From positions 1,680,992-1,744,991 of the forward strand of contig JAQFVV010006313.1 in the NCBI GenBank assembly GCA_028023455.1: a DNA stretch of 64,000 bases, in the 5' to 3' direction. A model generated the notes under the pieces. The model was not told the DNA's origin. It was given only the letters and a program-made list of their open reading frames with translations, and made no database searches. A program made the position numbers and the translations under genes. Positions 9,080 through 24,873 of the stretch are shown here, piece by piece; positions within the stretch are counted from its first letter, which is position 1, and the number at the start of each line of letters is the position of its first letter. The DNA comes from Epiperipatus broadwayi. Taxonomy: Eukaryota > Onychophora > Udeonychophora > Euonychophora > Peripatidae.

Positions 9080-11296
9080 ATATATATATATATATATCCG
9101 TGTGTGTGTCATCATTGCCAACCATTATCAGTCCATTGCAGGATGAAGATATCTCCAAGTTCAATTCATCTTTCCTGATCTCTAGCCTCTTTTTTCCACA
9201 TCATCCAGCTCAATTTTTTATTTTATTCATCTATCTCACATGTGGTCTTTCTCTGAGTCTTTTACAATCTCTTGGAATCCAATTGAAGATTTCAATTGTC
9301 CATCTATTATTGTCTTTTCGGGCAATATAACAAGTCCAACTCTACTTCAATCTTTTAATTTTTTTATTGATATCAGTAACACCTATTTGTTCTCTTACCC
9401 ATATATTGCATTTTCAATCTCTTATATCTTTGAGTGATCCAAAGTCTCAAGAATGCTTTTCTGTTAAGTCTCAGATCCATAAGTAAAAACTTGTAAAACA
9501 CATATGCATATTTCCTTTTAATATTAAGTTATTTCTATCCAAATCACTCCTACCAACTTTAATTCGATGATTCATTTCATTCAGAATACTTCCATCTGTA
9601 GTAAAATCTGATCAAGGTATTTGTAGTTGTTAACTTCATAACTCATCATAGTCAATCTTTATTTTCATCTTTTGAGAAAATCCATTGAAAATTACTTTAT
9701 TCTTTTTAATATTAACTTTTAGTCCTACTTTCTCACTTTCATCTGATAACTCTTGCAACATTTCCTGAAGCCTAAAGCATTATTTGAAAAAAAACAAAAA
9801 AACAAAAACACAAGTAAATCAGCTGAAAAATCTAAATGACTTAAATAATCTCCATTTACTTTTACTCCTTTTGTATCCCATTTTAATCCACAAAATACTT
9901 ATTGCAGCACTGCTGTAAAATTTTTTTGGGAGATATGGAGTTACTCTTTGTCTTATACTCTTCTCAATGTTAACCTTCCTAATATCATTATGCAATCTAA
10001 TTGTTGTTACTGTATTTTTATAAATATTTTTCAGAATATGACATAATCATGGGTCTATATATTGATGATCCAATGCTTTAATCACTGAAGAAATGCTTAT
10101 AGAATTAAATGTCTTTTCATAATCTACAAATCCAAAGCATAATGGCAATTTATATTCACTGATTTTTTCTATAACTTATCTCAATACTTGAATATATAAT
10201 CTATTGTACTAAACAATTTTAAAATCCAGTTTTTTTTGGGTTGATTGAAATTCAATGTTCTTTGTAAACCAGTTATGATTATCTTGGTATAAATTTCATA
10301 TGAAAATGATAAAAGGCTGTTATATCTGTAATTTGTAATATCTTTTTATCACCTTTTTCAAACATTAATATTAATACTGAATTCTTCCAATCATCTGGTA
10401 CATGTTTATTATTTAGGCATTTTGTATATAACTTTGCCAAAAAAATTTCTATTTTTTCACCTGCTTTTTTAAATATATCAGTTATAATTCCATCATTACC
10501 CAAAATGTTGCCCTTTTTCATAAATTTAATTGCATGTTTTACAACTTTATTTAAAATCTTGAACAATTCAGAAGAGATAATAGATGTAGGAGGTATTTGT
10601 TTTTTATTACTATATAATTTTTGATAAAACTATTTTTGCTCATTTCATGATGCCATCTTTCTTTTTAGTAACAGTTACACCTTTGTTCTTATTGCAGATA
10701 TGTTTCCTACTATACCAAAATGTTGTTTTCCACTCTGTTGTTGTAGTTATTCTCTTCTACAGCTTTTCTTCCTAGTTTAAAATTATACTTTCTTATATTA
10801 TTATCAACTTTCCATTTTATAAAATTCCAGATATCCAGTCCTTCTTAATGCTTTCTTTTATATATCTTCATATTCCTTCTTTGCTTCATAAATATTCTAA
10901 TCTCAGTAAAAAATATATTGGTCAATTGCTTTTTTCAACCAGCTATCTTTGTTCCAGTTCTTAAAAGTATATCAGTTATTTTCCTATTAATTTCATTCAA
11001 ATCTGAATCATGTTCAAAATCTACTAATATATAAAAACGATTTGCAAGTTCAAATTTAAATTCATTAGAATCTTTCTGCAGTTTAGGAATATTAACTGTA
11101 AAATTGTTTTTTCTTAATAATTTTTGTCTCCCTAGTTTTCATTAATACGTATTTTATGTTTTACTAATCGATGATCACTTCCTGTGTTGAATTTATTAAG
11201 AACATTACAATCTTAAAATATTTAATTTCTGTTAGTCAAAATACAAACCAATTCTGCTGAATCTTCATTTGGATGCTTCCAAGTCCATTTTATTTT
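9080..11296 (-). mobile_element. 5'-truncated LINE, RTE-like endonuclease/RT type, decayed
   Basis: On the minus strand, in order and across frameshifts: the end of an APE endonuclease (TGSDHRLVKHKI near 11,140-11,190), RT fingers (GNDGIITDIFKKAGE; VPDDWKNSVLILMFEKGDKK), motif A (FGFVDYEKTFNS near 10,130), a GVRQGD-like region reading SIRQRV, the FADD region reading FSADLLV, LQEMLQELSDESEKVGLKV, then VLTYGSET and the C-terminal tail. The element starts inside the endonuclease, as usual for incomplete target-primed reverse transcription. The second catalytic Asp is lost and many stops are present, so it is dead. RTE-like is my reading of the motifs. Confidence 0.8.
10279..10566 (-). pseudogene. 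LINE reverse transcriptase fingers fragment
   Basis: The longest open piece of the LINE (95 residues). It reads like the conserved stretch before RT motif A: AIKFMKKGNILGNDGI resembles the usual AI..MKNGK.PG.DGI, and VPDDWKNSVLILMFEKGDKK resembles the usual VPEDWKN..IIL.FKKGDK. The NYRPISL that should follow is degraded to ITDITAF. Catalytic motifs lie in other frames further 3', so no functional enzyme is encoded. Confidence 0.8.
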
Positions 11297-13090
11297 AACA
11301 AGATAAAATAGAAAAGATGGAACAAAGTGATGTTGTATGTATTATGTACGAAAACTAGGACAAATTTACTAATGTGAATAACAAAACATTCACTTAAGTT
11401 GAGAAAAACAAAATATAATTCTATAAGTGTATTAGTATAAGATAAAAAATATATAAGCAAGTGATTTGTGAAAAAAAAAAGGATTAAAAATAGGAAAATC
11501 AAAGTAGGTGGTTTATTGATAGCATTCAATTAAGTTAAAAAAAAGATTGACTTTATTGCTGAAGTGTTCATAAAATATTAGAATGTTAGCAATATCAGAA
11601 TTGAAATTGATATAAGAATCTTACATTGTAGAGGCCGACACCTCACCATTGCATCAAAACTTCCAAGTTAATTAAGATGATTTTTTTAGATATTATTTTA
11701 TACGGCATCGTGCTGATAACCATGAGTATTATATTTCTAAAATTAATATTAAATTATGTTATTGTTTCTTTATGATATGCATAATAGTGATAGCAGAGTA
11801 ATCTATTTTATATGTGTGGTAAAATAAATCTCTAAACAGGCTACTGCCAACCGTAAAGAAGTCAACGTTTACTATGGACGAAGTTTTGAGGAATTTTCCA
11901 TCTTTTTTTTTCCTCCATTAACTATAAATGATCAAATATCATTAAGAATTAAAACTGACATCATTAGCTATTTCACTATAGTACTGCTTTTTAAGATTAA
12001 AATAAGCCTTCTGAAAGTAAGTTTATTCTGTCCAGATTCGGAACCTATGTGGCATGATGTCTTGTACCATCAGACCATATATATATATATATAAATTTAT
12101 AATTAATATATTATTTTTTTCTTATACATTAAACTGACAAATAGTACTTTATATTATATTACAATGAATTGATTAAAAAAATAATATTAATAATAATGGA
12201 TTTATTTAATTATTTTTTTGTTGTTGTTGTAATATGAGCTTTATTTATATTTCATTTATTTATTCAGCGGTTCATTATCCGATTACTATTATTTCTAAAT
12301 AACAGTTAATACAGACAATTACATATTTTTTTATACACACACATATATATATATATATAAACCCATACCTACGGTAAATATTCATACAGACATACTAACA
12401 ATTACTATTCCATGTTTTATATTATATTGCTAAGATTTTTTTTTTCTAAAATAATAATTAAAACTTTCTTACAATTAAAAAGATGAATCCCAAAATCCAT
12501 ACTATAATCTTATCGCATTACAAGGTACTAACCTAGCGGAACGTATCCTGCAGGCAAATTAATTGACTAGAAATTGCTTTAAACTTCAGGCATAAATATC
12601 ATGAATAATAAACATCACAAACAGATAGGATTAAAACTGACAAATCCTAGAAAAATACACTTTGCTTTTGCAAGTTTCATGAAAAATAGAAAACACGTGA
12701 AATAGCTGATAAAATTCCCACATTAGACAGTCAGATGTGTTTTTAAAATTTTAAATTTCATAAACAGGTCTTTCACTATATTTTGTCATACTCAGAATTT
12801 TATAAAATTTTATTTTAGAAAAAAATATTTATTTTTAAAACAAATATGTACCCTGAGTTATTACAGCTGTAAGTATGAATGTTTTCCCAATCCACACATA
12901 TTCGGGAAAATTAATAAAGCATCTTGCAAATTTAAAGTTAATTCTTTATAATATATAAATTGTTTTGTATACGTCTAAATAAGTGCTATTTTTCTTTCTC
13001 TAAATATTGATTGAATTTGCAGCGACTAGAGGGCAGCTCAATTGTTAATATTGACAAATGACAAACATTTTCTCTTCTGATGTTGCAAGT
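11297..13090. other. AT-rich DNA, no gene recognised
   Basis: Holds short TA runs at about 12,078-12,093 and 12,343-12,358. The ORF at 11,290-11,529 (-) is hydrophobic low-complexity sequence overlapping the LINE 5' end. Nothing else is supportable. Confidence 0.5.
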
Positions 13091-13092
13091 AT

Positions 13093-14190
13093 TCTAAAAT
13101 TGCAATTTTCTATTGTTATACATGTATAATTTTTGAGAAACTATAAATTATGATTTTTAATTCATTGACTGAAAAATATGACAAAAGTAGATTGAAACAA
13201 TCAAATAAAATATCTTTAGAAATGAAAATATTAAAGATATTAATAATTGCATAATGATCAAGGTGAAAAAAAAAGCCAAAAGCACGTGACAAAAATATTA
13301 ACAAAGTTCATGGCCAAATCAAAAAAAAACAATATTTAGCAAATATCAATAATTAGGAAACAACAACAAAAATTAACATAAAAAATCTAAAACAATACTA
13401 AAGTATTATATTTTTAAAATAACATGGGGCAAAATAAATAATTAAATTTAAGGTTTAAAAAAATTCTAGTAGAATCAACAAACCCAAATTTGCAAATAGG
13501 AATTTGACAAAATAACTGCTTACATAAAAAAAAAATATGACACCTGATTTGAAAATTACTAAACTAATCTACAAAAGAATAAAACATGTGTTTATGATGG
13601 CATCTGTAATTATGCACTTCACTAAATATCCGTAATATTTTGATTTTAATATTTAATGATTACAGATAACAATTATTTATATATTGTTTAACAAAATAGT
13701 TTAATAAAATATTAAATTTTTCTCTGCCACCATTAACACATGTTTTATTCTTTTGTAGGTTAGTTTAATAATTTTAAACTATGTTTCATACATTTTTCCA
13801 TGTAAGCAGTTATTTATTATCTAAAAAAATTATTTGCTAATTTGTGCTTCTTGTTTGTGCAAGTATTTTTTAAACCTGGATTTAGTAATTTATTTTGACT
13901 TACGTTATTTTAAAAATAGAATATTTTAGTATTATTTTTTTTTTTTTTGCTAATTTTTTTATTATTTCCTAATTACTGATATTTACTAATTTTTTTCATG
14001 TAGTCATGTGACTAGTTAATATTTTTGTCACATGATTTTTGCTTTTTTCATCGCTCTGACCATTTTCTAATTAGTAATATCTTTAATGATGTGATTTTTA
14101 GAGGCATTTAATTTTTTTTGATTGATCATAGTTCTACAAAATTTGCATCATTATTTGTTAATTTTTGATGGAAATTGCAATTGTATATCT
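13093..14190. repeat. 1.1-kb imperfect inverted repeat
   Basis: The left arm, about 13,093-13,605, is complementary to the right arm, about 13,728-14,190. Diagnostic paired blocks are ACAAAAGAATAAAACATGTG (left, near 13,572) against CACATGTTTTATTCTTTTGT (right, near 13,738), TAACTGCTTACAT against ATGTAAGCAGTTA, and AAAAATATTAACAAAGT against ACTAGTTAATATTTTT. The spacer of about 120 bp has no ORF. Indels and substitutions show it is old. It could be a non-autonomous foldback or MITE-type element or a source of hairpin RNA. Termini and target duplications could not be fixed by eye. Confidence 0.75.
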
Positions 14191-14804
14191 ATCAGTCAAA
14201 ATTTATAAAGCACTTTATAATAATGACTGCTGGTATTATCTGACTTTGTTTTAGCACTTGGTTAAGTCAGAGGTGATTTAGAGGCTTCTCTTAAAAATCA
14301 AAATAGTGGAGGGTGCATTCTAAACCACTACCAAAAATTTTCAGTTTGCTAAAACTATAATTTTCTAACTTATTGTAATTATATATTTTATTTACATACA
14401 CATATATGTGAATGAGAAAATGTATATATACAAACATATAATTAACTAAGTAAATATTTAAATCAAATTTACATATCATTAAATAAGTATTTATTTTTAT
14501 AGCGTTATGTTTTATAATTTGTAATACATTAAAGATCAGCCTTTTCAAGCTATTGTGCATGCTGTGCTTGCTGCTTTTTATGAGTGTTAATAATAAATGA
14601 ATACTTTCATTCCCAAAACAAGATATAGTATTTATGAAAGAATAAAATGAATCCACTTATTCTTTCCAACCCAAAGTCTTATATATGGGCAAATCTTAAG
14701 AACTGGAAATGAAAGCGTGAGGATAGACCACTCACTTTTGAATGACGTAGACAAAATTATCTAGAATTTACTAAACGCCACTCTCAAATTAAACTTAAAC
14801 ATAA

Positions 14805-14960
<156 letters not shown>

Positions 14961-16664
14961 CAGCTTGTGGTGCATGCAAAAGCTTTATTTTCAATTAAAA
15001 TGTTGTATTAAAGACAAGGATGTGCCATAAATACATAATGAATAAAATTTTTTGTGTATAATGGAGAAAAGTTGTAGTTTAAAAGTTACATATATAGTTA
15101 AAAGATTTAAATAATGATTATAAAAATTATCTATTTATTGTAAATGAATAAAAAAAAACATTTTAACAGGATTTGGATTTCTATGGATTTTTTTTTACTT
15201 TGTAAGCTGATTATAGTGATGAAATTAAACGATTGTAAATTGGGCTAACTTTTCTTTAGAAATGATCACTCATTTATTTTTTTCAGTTTCTCCCGTTTCT
15301 CTAAAATAAAAAAGGGATACTTGAATAGATAACACTTTCGAAATGTGGCCATGATTATCCCCTTGAACCACTTATTTTATCGTTATACAATACCTGGAAA
15401 ACATTATTACCAATGAATCACTATGCTTCAATAAAATAAATAACAATTTGTCACAGAAATCAGCATCACCTCATCAATCAATTTATAATGCTTGCAAATT
15501 CGGTTAAAAAAAAATTGGCATTTAATTTTTTTATAACTTTCAATTTTCAAATTTAATTATTAAACTGTCACTAGTCACTTAGGATACATAAATTAATTAT
15601 TTCACTTATTCTTGTTTTTACATTAGGTTATCAAATGTATTGTCATAAATAATTTCTTATAACTTCCGCCTTCCACATTATTTGATCACAATTATAATCC
15701 ATGATTAATTCTCAATAAGAGATCATTATAGTCAAGGATCAGTCTCCAGGAACGAGTCATAGAAAGAAAGAAAATACTGCTTAATTATGTTATTTTTTAA
15801 ATAATATTTTGTAATTATTAAAAAAATGAAAAAAAAAATGTATTTTTTAGCTATCAAAGGAATATTGAAAATGCGGATTAATAATATTGTAAAATAGCTC
15901 ATTTTTCATAATTTTGAACTACTTTATTTTATTCACATAATATATTTTTCTACCCCCCCCTGACATTGTAATTAAGGCATACTATAACATAATATGGATA
16001 TAGTAAAGACGTATTAATATCACTGTCTATTTAGAATTATTTATTTGTTGTATATGTTTATAATATATGTTTATATGAGAATGTCAATCAAGAAATTTGA
16101 TTAAACATATAACTTATTCATTACTATTATTTTAGCCTTTAATTTGTATCTATATTTAATTTAGAATGACGTTATTCTGCTTTAGAGGATGTGTACTAAG
16201 TGTGTTTATAATATTTCCTGAGAGTTTAGTAAACACATTTTATTTTATGTGCATAAATGGATTTTTCCTAAAATACACCTCTGAGAAATTGGAAGTCTCA
16301 CTATTGATAGGGCACAGTGTCTTCCCATAGATATTTTATTATAGTAGCAGTAATGTAGTTGTTAAATAAAGCATTGTAATCATAATTCTTTATTTGTTTG
16401 TAGTGACAAATGGAATGGTAGGTCTGAGTTGGAAACTGTCATATCCCATATATTTTGAGATTTATATATTTGATATATGATATAGTTTAATTAAATTTTA
16501 AAGATCATTGATCAGTAATATTCTCACCAAACTTCTCAAATTGCTTACAGATAAATATGTCTGTCAAACTTAAACAACATTAAATGTTTTACACAAGACA
16601 ATCACATTATGCCAAAAAATAATATAAATTTATAATACTTTTATTCTTTCAGTTAAAAAACAGG
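14961..16664. other. AT-rich DNA, no gene recognised
   Basis: No ORF of note. A C-run lies at about 15,953-15,960. Nothing further is seen. Confidence 0.5.
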
Positions 16665-17150
16665 CAAAAGCTTTCTATACATATTGCCACTTAGTGCAAG
16701 ACAGAGTAATCAATGGATGTGAGAAGTCTTGCAAATAAAATCCTCATCTAGTGCCTACTCATCCAATATACCCAGACTAGTTTTGTCTTGGGGCCTTCAT
16801 CAGTGAGGAGTCTTAGATCAGAGAGCACTGCAACTAGATCTTAGGATCTAATGCAATCCTCCAGCAGCCACCTTTTATTTCTATTTAATTACAAAACTAT
16901 GAGTCTTAAATTGAAAACACTATAATATTTTCAATCCAAGCTCATTAGCTTATATAATCATATAGGTCTGAACTCAGTTCAGTACGGATACATTTTGGTG
17001 ACTTTGGCTCTTTACAAACCATAGCCATCACTATCCTATTTGGTTTTAAGCCAATAAAAATCACATGATCACCATTTCTTATGCTTGCTCATAACTGTTT
17101 TTAAAATGGGCAAAAACTCTCTATGCATACTGCCACACAGTGTAAAGTTT
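16665..17150 (-). repeat. Family C repeat, about 442-bp period
   Basis: The block GGCAAAAGCTTTCTATACAT...GCCAC at 16,665-16,700 recurs in the same orientation at about 17,107-17,145 (GGGCAAAAACTCTCTATGCAT...GCCACA), 442 bp later. Between them lies a hammerhead-like block on the minus strand and the sequence CATATAGGTCTGAACTCAG, shared with family A. This is a third, more diverged subfamily of the same superfamily, with one full unit and the start of a second. Confidence 0.6.
16768..16813 (-). ncRNA. Hammerhead-like motif, family C
   Basis: On the minus strand: GACUCCUCA, then an intact CUGAUGA core, a degraded stem II (GGCCCCAAGAC), AAAAC, a minimal ACUAGU stem III, GUC and UGGGUAUA. The order of blocks aligns with family A. 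The first core strand is consensus here while stem II no longer pairs, so the present copy is probably inactive. Confidence 0.4.
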
Positions 17151-17374
17151 TACTTTTATTTTTTCTATGTTTCCTTTCTTGTGTTAGAAAATTTAGAATA
17201 CACAACTACCAATATTAATCCATCAAATATAATGCTAAATACTTATAAATATTATAGGATCTGACTTTATAAACAGTATACAAATTATTTGGCTTTATTC
17301 TACAATGGGTCTTACTTTTTTTTTTCTTGGAACATAAAATGAATTTTCTCTAATTGTTACATGGCTATTCTGTG

Positions 17375-21290
<3,916 letters not shown>

Positions 21291-21291
21291 A

Positions 21292-21431
<140 letters not shown>

Positions 21432-21549
21432 CAACAGTTACTTAATAATGAACACTGTCATTTTAACTCCACGAAAAGAAAAGAAAAGAGGAGAGAGAAA
21501 AAAAAACAACTATAGAAAAGAGTTTCATGATGATTATACAAACCGTCTA

Positions 21550-22030
21550 TAAACCACAAATAATTCCATATATAGAACCATAGTGGCATATTTTTTGTTC
21601 ACTTGATATTTTCAGATACTTCAACAACATGTTTACATGTAGCTATTCTCTGCCATATCTTGCCAAGAGAAACAATTGACATTGCAATTCTTTGCAAGGA
21701 CTTTGAGGTAATGTACCTCTCCTAGAAACCCATGCTCAATTTCATCATAAAATATTATTTGAGAAAGTCTTTCATTGTTCATTCGTTTTACATACCCAAA
21801 CCAATTAAATGTGATGTTACAGTAGTCCAGTTAATAGAATCACACCCACCAAATTGAAAAACATAGTGTTTGGTTTTATGATCTTGCCATTGTATTTTAA
21901 AATTTTACTAAGCATCCTTAAATAAAACTTTTGTAATGCCTTTATATCGTCCTAATAGGGTTTCCAAGTTTTACAACTATACAATAAATTAGATAAAACA
22001 ACAATCCTATATAACTTAGTAATTATTTCT
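21550..22030 (-). mobile_element. LINE 3' fragment (C-terminal region of RT polyprotein)
   Basis: Minus-strand reading, with frameshifts: VVLSNLLYSCKTWKPY (the common LLYGCETW motif), DDIKALQKFYLRMLSKILKY, then WFGYVKRMNNERLSQIIFYD (usual form WAGHV.RM...RL.K...YGEL) and CNVNCFSWQDMAENSY. This is the post-RT tail typical of animal endonuclease-RT LINEs. All catalytic motifs are missing and stops are present, so it is a dead 5'-truncated copy. It differs from the 9-11 kb copy, which stops matching upstream of this region. Confidence 0.75.
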
Positions 22031-22059
22031 CTAAGATAAAATATATTTTTTAAATTGTA

Positions 22060-22905
22060 AAAAATTAACTGCAAGACATTGGAGTCGGTGTTAAATGTTA
22101 ACATTTATGTCCATCTTTTTTACTTATAAAACAAACAAAGGTTGTCAAATTGATGACCTTCCAAGCTAAAAGTAGCTTTGTATTTTTCTTCAGTCACTGG
22201 CTGGTAAAAGAACTTGAATTTAATGAATATTAATTAATAAACTAAGTTATTTATAGGTTGAATTCAAAACATTAAGATTCTGTAAATCATCTTTTAATAC
22301 TAAAAAGAATATTTGTGGAAATTTAACAACTTAATATTTATATGCAAGATTTTAAATTGATTTTCTATTTAATCAAAATAATATAAAAGCAAAGTTATTT
22401 TAAAAAAAAAAACGTGTTTGATTAGGAGATTTGCTTTGTCTGTTAACAATAAGATGATGCAAAAGGTTTTTTAATTAAATTGGTTCAGATATTAATAATA
22501 AATAAAATAGAAAATTATATAATATTAAAATACCAATTAAAAAATAAAAATATTAGTGAAATTCTCTCAAGGTCATGATTTCATCTATTAACAATAGACA
22601 TTCTTAAAAAAAAAATATCTAATTACAAACAACATATATATTATTCAGATTATTCTCCTTTTCCTTATTCTATTTGGAATTAGTTTACTTAAATGTTTTG
22701 AATTTGTTGGCTGAATAAATATTTATTCCATATGTTAATTTAGTTAACATTAGCTAAGTATATTTTCAGGGAGGCCAAATTCATAGCACTCATGGGTCTA
22801 TGAATCTGATTTCACCAGCCAAAAGCCTGTTCAGCTACAGTTAATAAAATTAATCTAAGTAATAAACGTTTAAGGAAATTAATTACACAAACGTATATAA
22901 AAACA
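22060..22905. other. No gene recognised
   Basis: AT-rich sequence with one slightly GC-richer patch at about 22,760-22,845. No ORF. Confidence 0.5.
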
Positions 22906-22910
22906 AAATA

Positions 22911-22972
22911 ACCTCTCCATACTTCACTTCTAAAACCAACCACCTCTCCATACTTCACTTCTAAAACCAACC
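22911..22972. repeat. 31-bp direct tandem repeat, two copies
   Basis: Two identical units, ACCTCTCCATACTTCACTTC plus 11 bases, at 22,911-22,941 and 22,942-22,972. A very recent small duplication. Confidence 0.95.
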
Positions 22973-23300
22973 ACCTTTAATATAAAATAATATTTTTATG
23001 AGATTAATGGTCTCACATTCAGCAATATTAATTATCAGAGTTTTTTTAACTTATCTTTTTTTTTTTGCAGACGTTTTCTTTTATGAAAAAAAAATGAAGA
23101 AGAAGGGTCAAAGAATGTTTGATGATTAATCTTCTTGAATGTGAGGTCATCAATCTTATGAAGATATTCCTTGATTTTAACGATGCTTGATCCTTGAAGT
23201 GAATTATCCAGAAGGTTGTTTTGTGTTGCCAATGTTTGTTAATAATGGAATTATAATCCTGAGAGAATTTTAATAACATTTTATATTATGGTTAGTATTT
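22973..23300. other. AT-rich DNA with two overlapping minus-strand ORFs, not called
   Basis: ORFs at 23,035-23,232 and 23,046-23,279 (-) are 65 and 77 residues long. The first has a charged, lysine-rich tail (KRKRLQKKKDKLKKL) but no domain, and I could not see convincing splice sites. Confidence 0.3.
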
Positions 23301-23309
23301 AATGTTATA

Positions 23310-23310
<1 letters not shown>

Positions 23311-23402
<92 letters not shown>
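23311..23402. repeat. (TA)n microsatellite
   Basis: About 92 bp of pure TA. Confidence 0.98.
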
Positions 23403-23404
<2 letters not shown>

Positions 23405-24355
23405 ACCCTATTCTATAAGTCAGTAATAGTTTATAACAGTCAATTACTAAAAATTTTAAATTTTAGAATGTTCTTTTAATACATTAATTATATTAAGTCA
23501 ATTATATCTTTAAAGTACAATTTGAAGCTAAAGAGAATATGTAGTGTATAAAATCATTTAAAAATAGTTATATAAAGCTTTAAATATTGTTGCATATGGT
23601 TGTAAAAGCTGGCCATATTAAATAACACAGCTATAAATAATTAAAAGTATATTTAAAAATTCGATTTTAATAGTTTAAAAACGAATAATTTAATAAATGC
23701 TATGTTTAAATTTGTAATCATATTTAAATAGTCAAAATTAATATAGTATATTTTAAAATAAACTTTATGATGGTGAAAATTATATCTAGTTCAATATTTT
23801 TAAAATTATTCTTTCAAATTTTTTATAATTATTTTATATAATATAATAAGTGTATCAATTTTATAAATCTAGGCAGAGAAATAGATTAAAAATTGTCTGT
23901 CAAAGTTATTAATCATGTGACTTGTATATTACATACATTCTCACACATGCATGTTTGAATTAATAACAAAGTTTAAAAATATTTTAAAAGTTATATTATA
24001 GAATTGGTTAGAATTATTGCCTATCATAAAAGCAAATAATAATAAATATTAAGTTAACTGTCGTTATTGCATATTTAAATGATGTAATGTTTTAAATAGT
24101 ATCATAAAGACGAATACAGTTATAATAAAAATTAAATATTTTATTTAAATAAAAATAGATAAATGGAATAAGTTATTAAGGTTATTTTAAAAGTTATTTT
24201 AAATGTTTAAATAATTTTAAATAAAGTTATAATTGAATTAAAAGTGGTATTTTAAATAATATTTTAGGTTCATTACTTCACGATTCCTAATTTTGAAATT
24301 TAATTCTGCTATAAATTGAAAATATGTAAATTTGTTCTCAAGTTAAAGTAAGAAT
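23403..24355. other. No feature seen
   Basis: Very AT-rich sequence without ORFs. Confidence 0.5.
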
Positions 24356-24415
24356 CAACCAATCAAATGAGGTATTCTTACAGACTATAAATATGAATTG
24401 CACGGGGGTATATGG
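24356..24415 (+). promoter_or_regulatory. Candidate core promoter (CCAAT and TATA-like)
   Basis: AACCAATCAAATGAG (CCAAT-like) is followed about 20 bp later by ACTATAAATATG (TATA-like). A small ORF begins about 300 bp downstream. In such AT-rich DNA a TATA-like word alone is weak evidence; the CCAAT pairing and spacing are mildly suggestive. Confidence 0.2.
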
Positions 24416-24693
24416 GGAGATTAATAATGTATTGAAACTAGAGAAAGGTAAATTATAACTATCAAAGAGATAGTATTTATTTTAAAATTTTTATTTTAGT
24501 CAATTTTTTTTTTTAGTACTTTCTTATAACTTTATCTGCAAAAAAATAATTGATAATTTTAAAAGTATTTTTTGCAAAAGAGAGTTTTAAAATATAATAA
24601 TTTAGAAACTTAGCACGGAGATGATTTTCTAATTTTGAAAAGTACTTACCAGTCGTATTTTATCTAAAAGTTTAACCTAAACTTCGCAATAAA

Positions 24694-24873
24694 AATGGAT
24701 ATACTACGAAATAAAATGGATATAAATTGTAATGCTGAAAAAATGTTTGAAATATTTGTTGATACAGCTTTATTAATGCATAACCGAAGAACTGTTTTGG
24801 TACATAAAAAACCACAGTTCGGACATCATACGGAGTCTAATGAAAAAATTGGAGACGCATTATTATTTAGATA
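24694..24873 (+). CDS. Uncharacterised 59-codon ORF, possible exon
   Basis: ATG at 24,694 opens a 59-codon frame, ending in TAA, of ordinary amino-acid composition (no homopolymers), with segments such as MFEIFVDTALLMHNRRTV and GHHTESNEKIGDALLFR. That is unlike the AT-driven ORFs elsewhere. Upstream is a possible 5'UTR intron: AAG|GTAAAT at 24,447/24,448 and a T-run ending TTTTAG at 24,516. I recognise no family. Downstream, about 25,140-25,415 (+), further ordinary-looking but broken frames occur, so this could be the first exon of a gene, a decayed gene or a mobile-element remnant. Confidence 0.25.

Noticed and set aside
10279-10566. Active reverse transcriptase gene
   Set aside because: Catalytic motifs are in other frames and the FADD motif has lost an Asp; the element is dead.
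11290-11529. Small membrane protein
   Set aside because: Hydrophobicity comes from AT-rich codons (Phe, Leu, Ile); no start context or conservation signal, and it overlaps the LINE edge.
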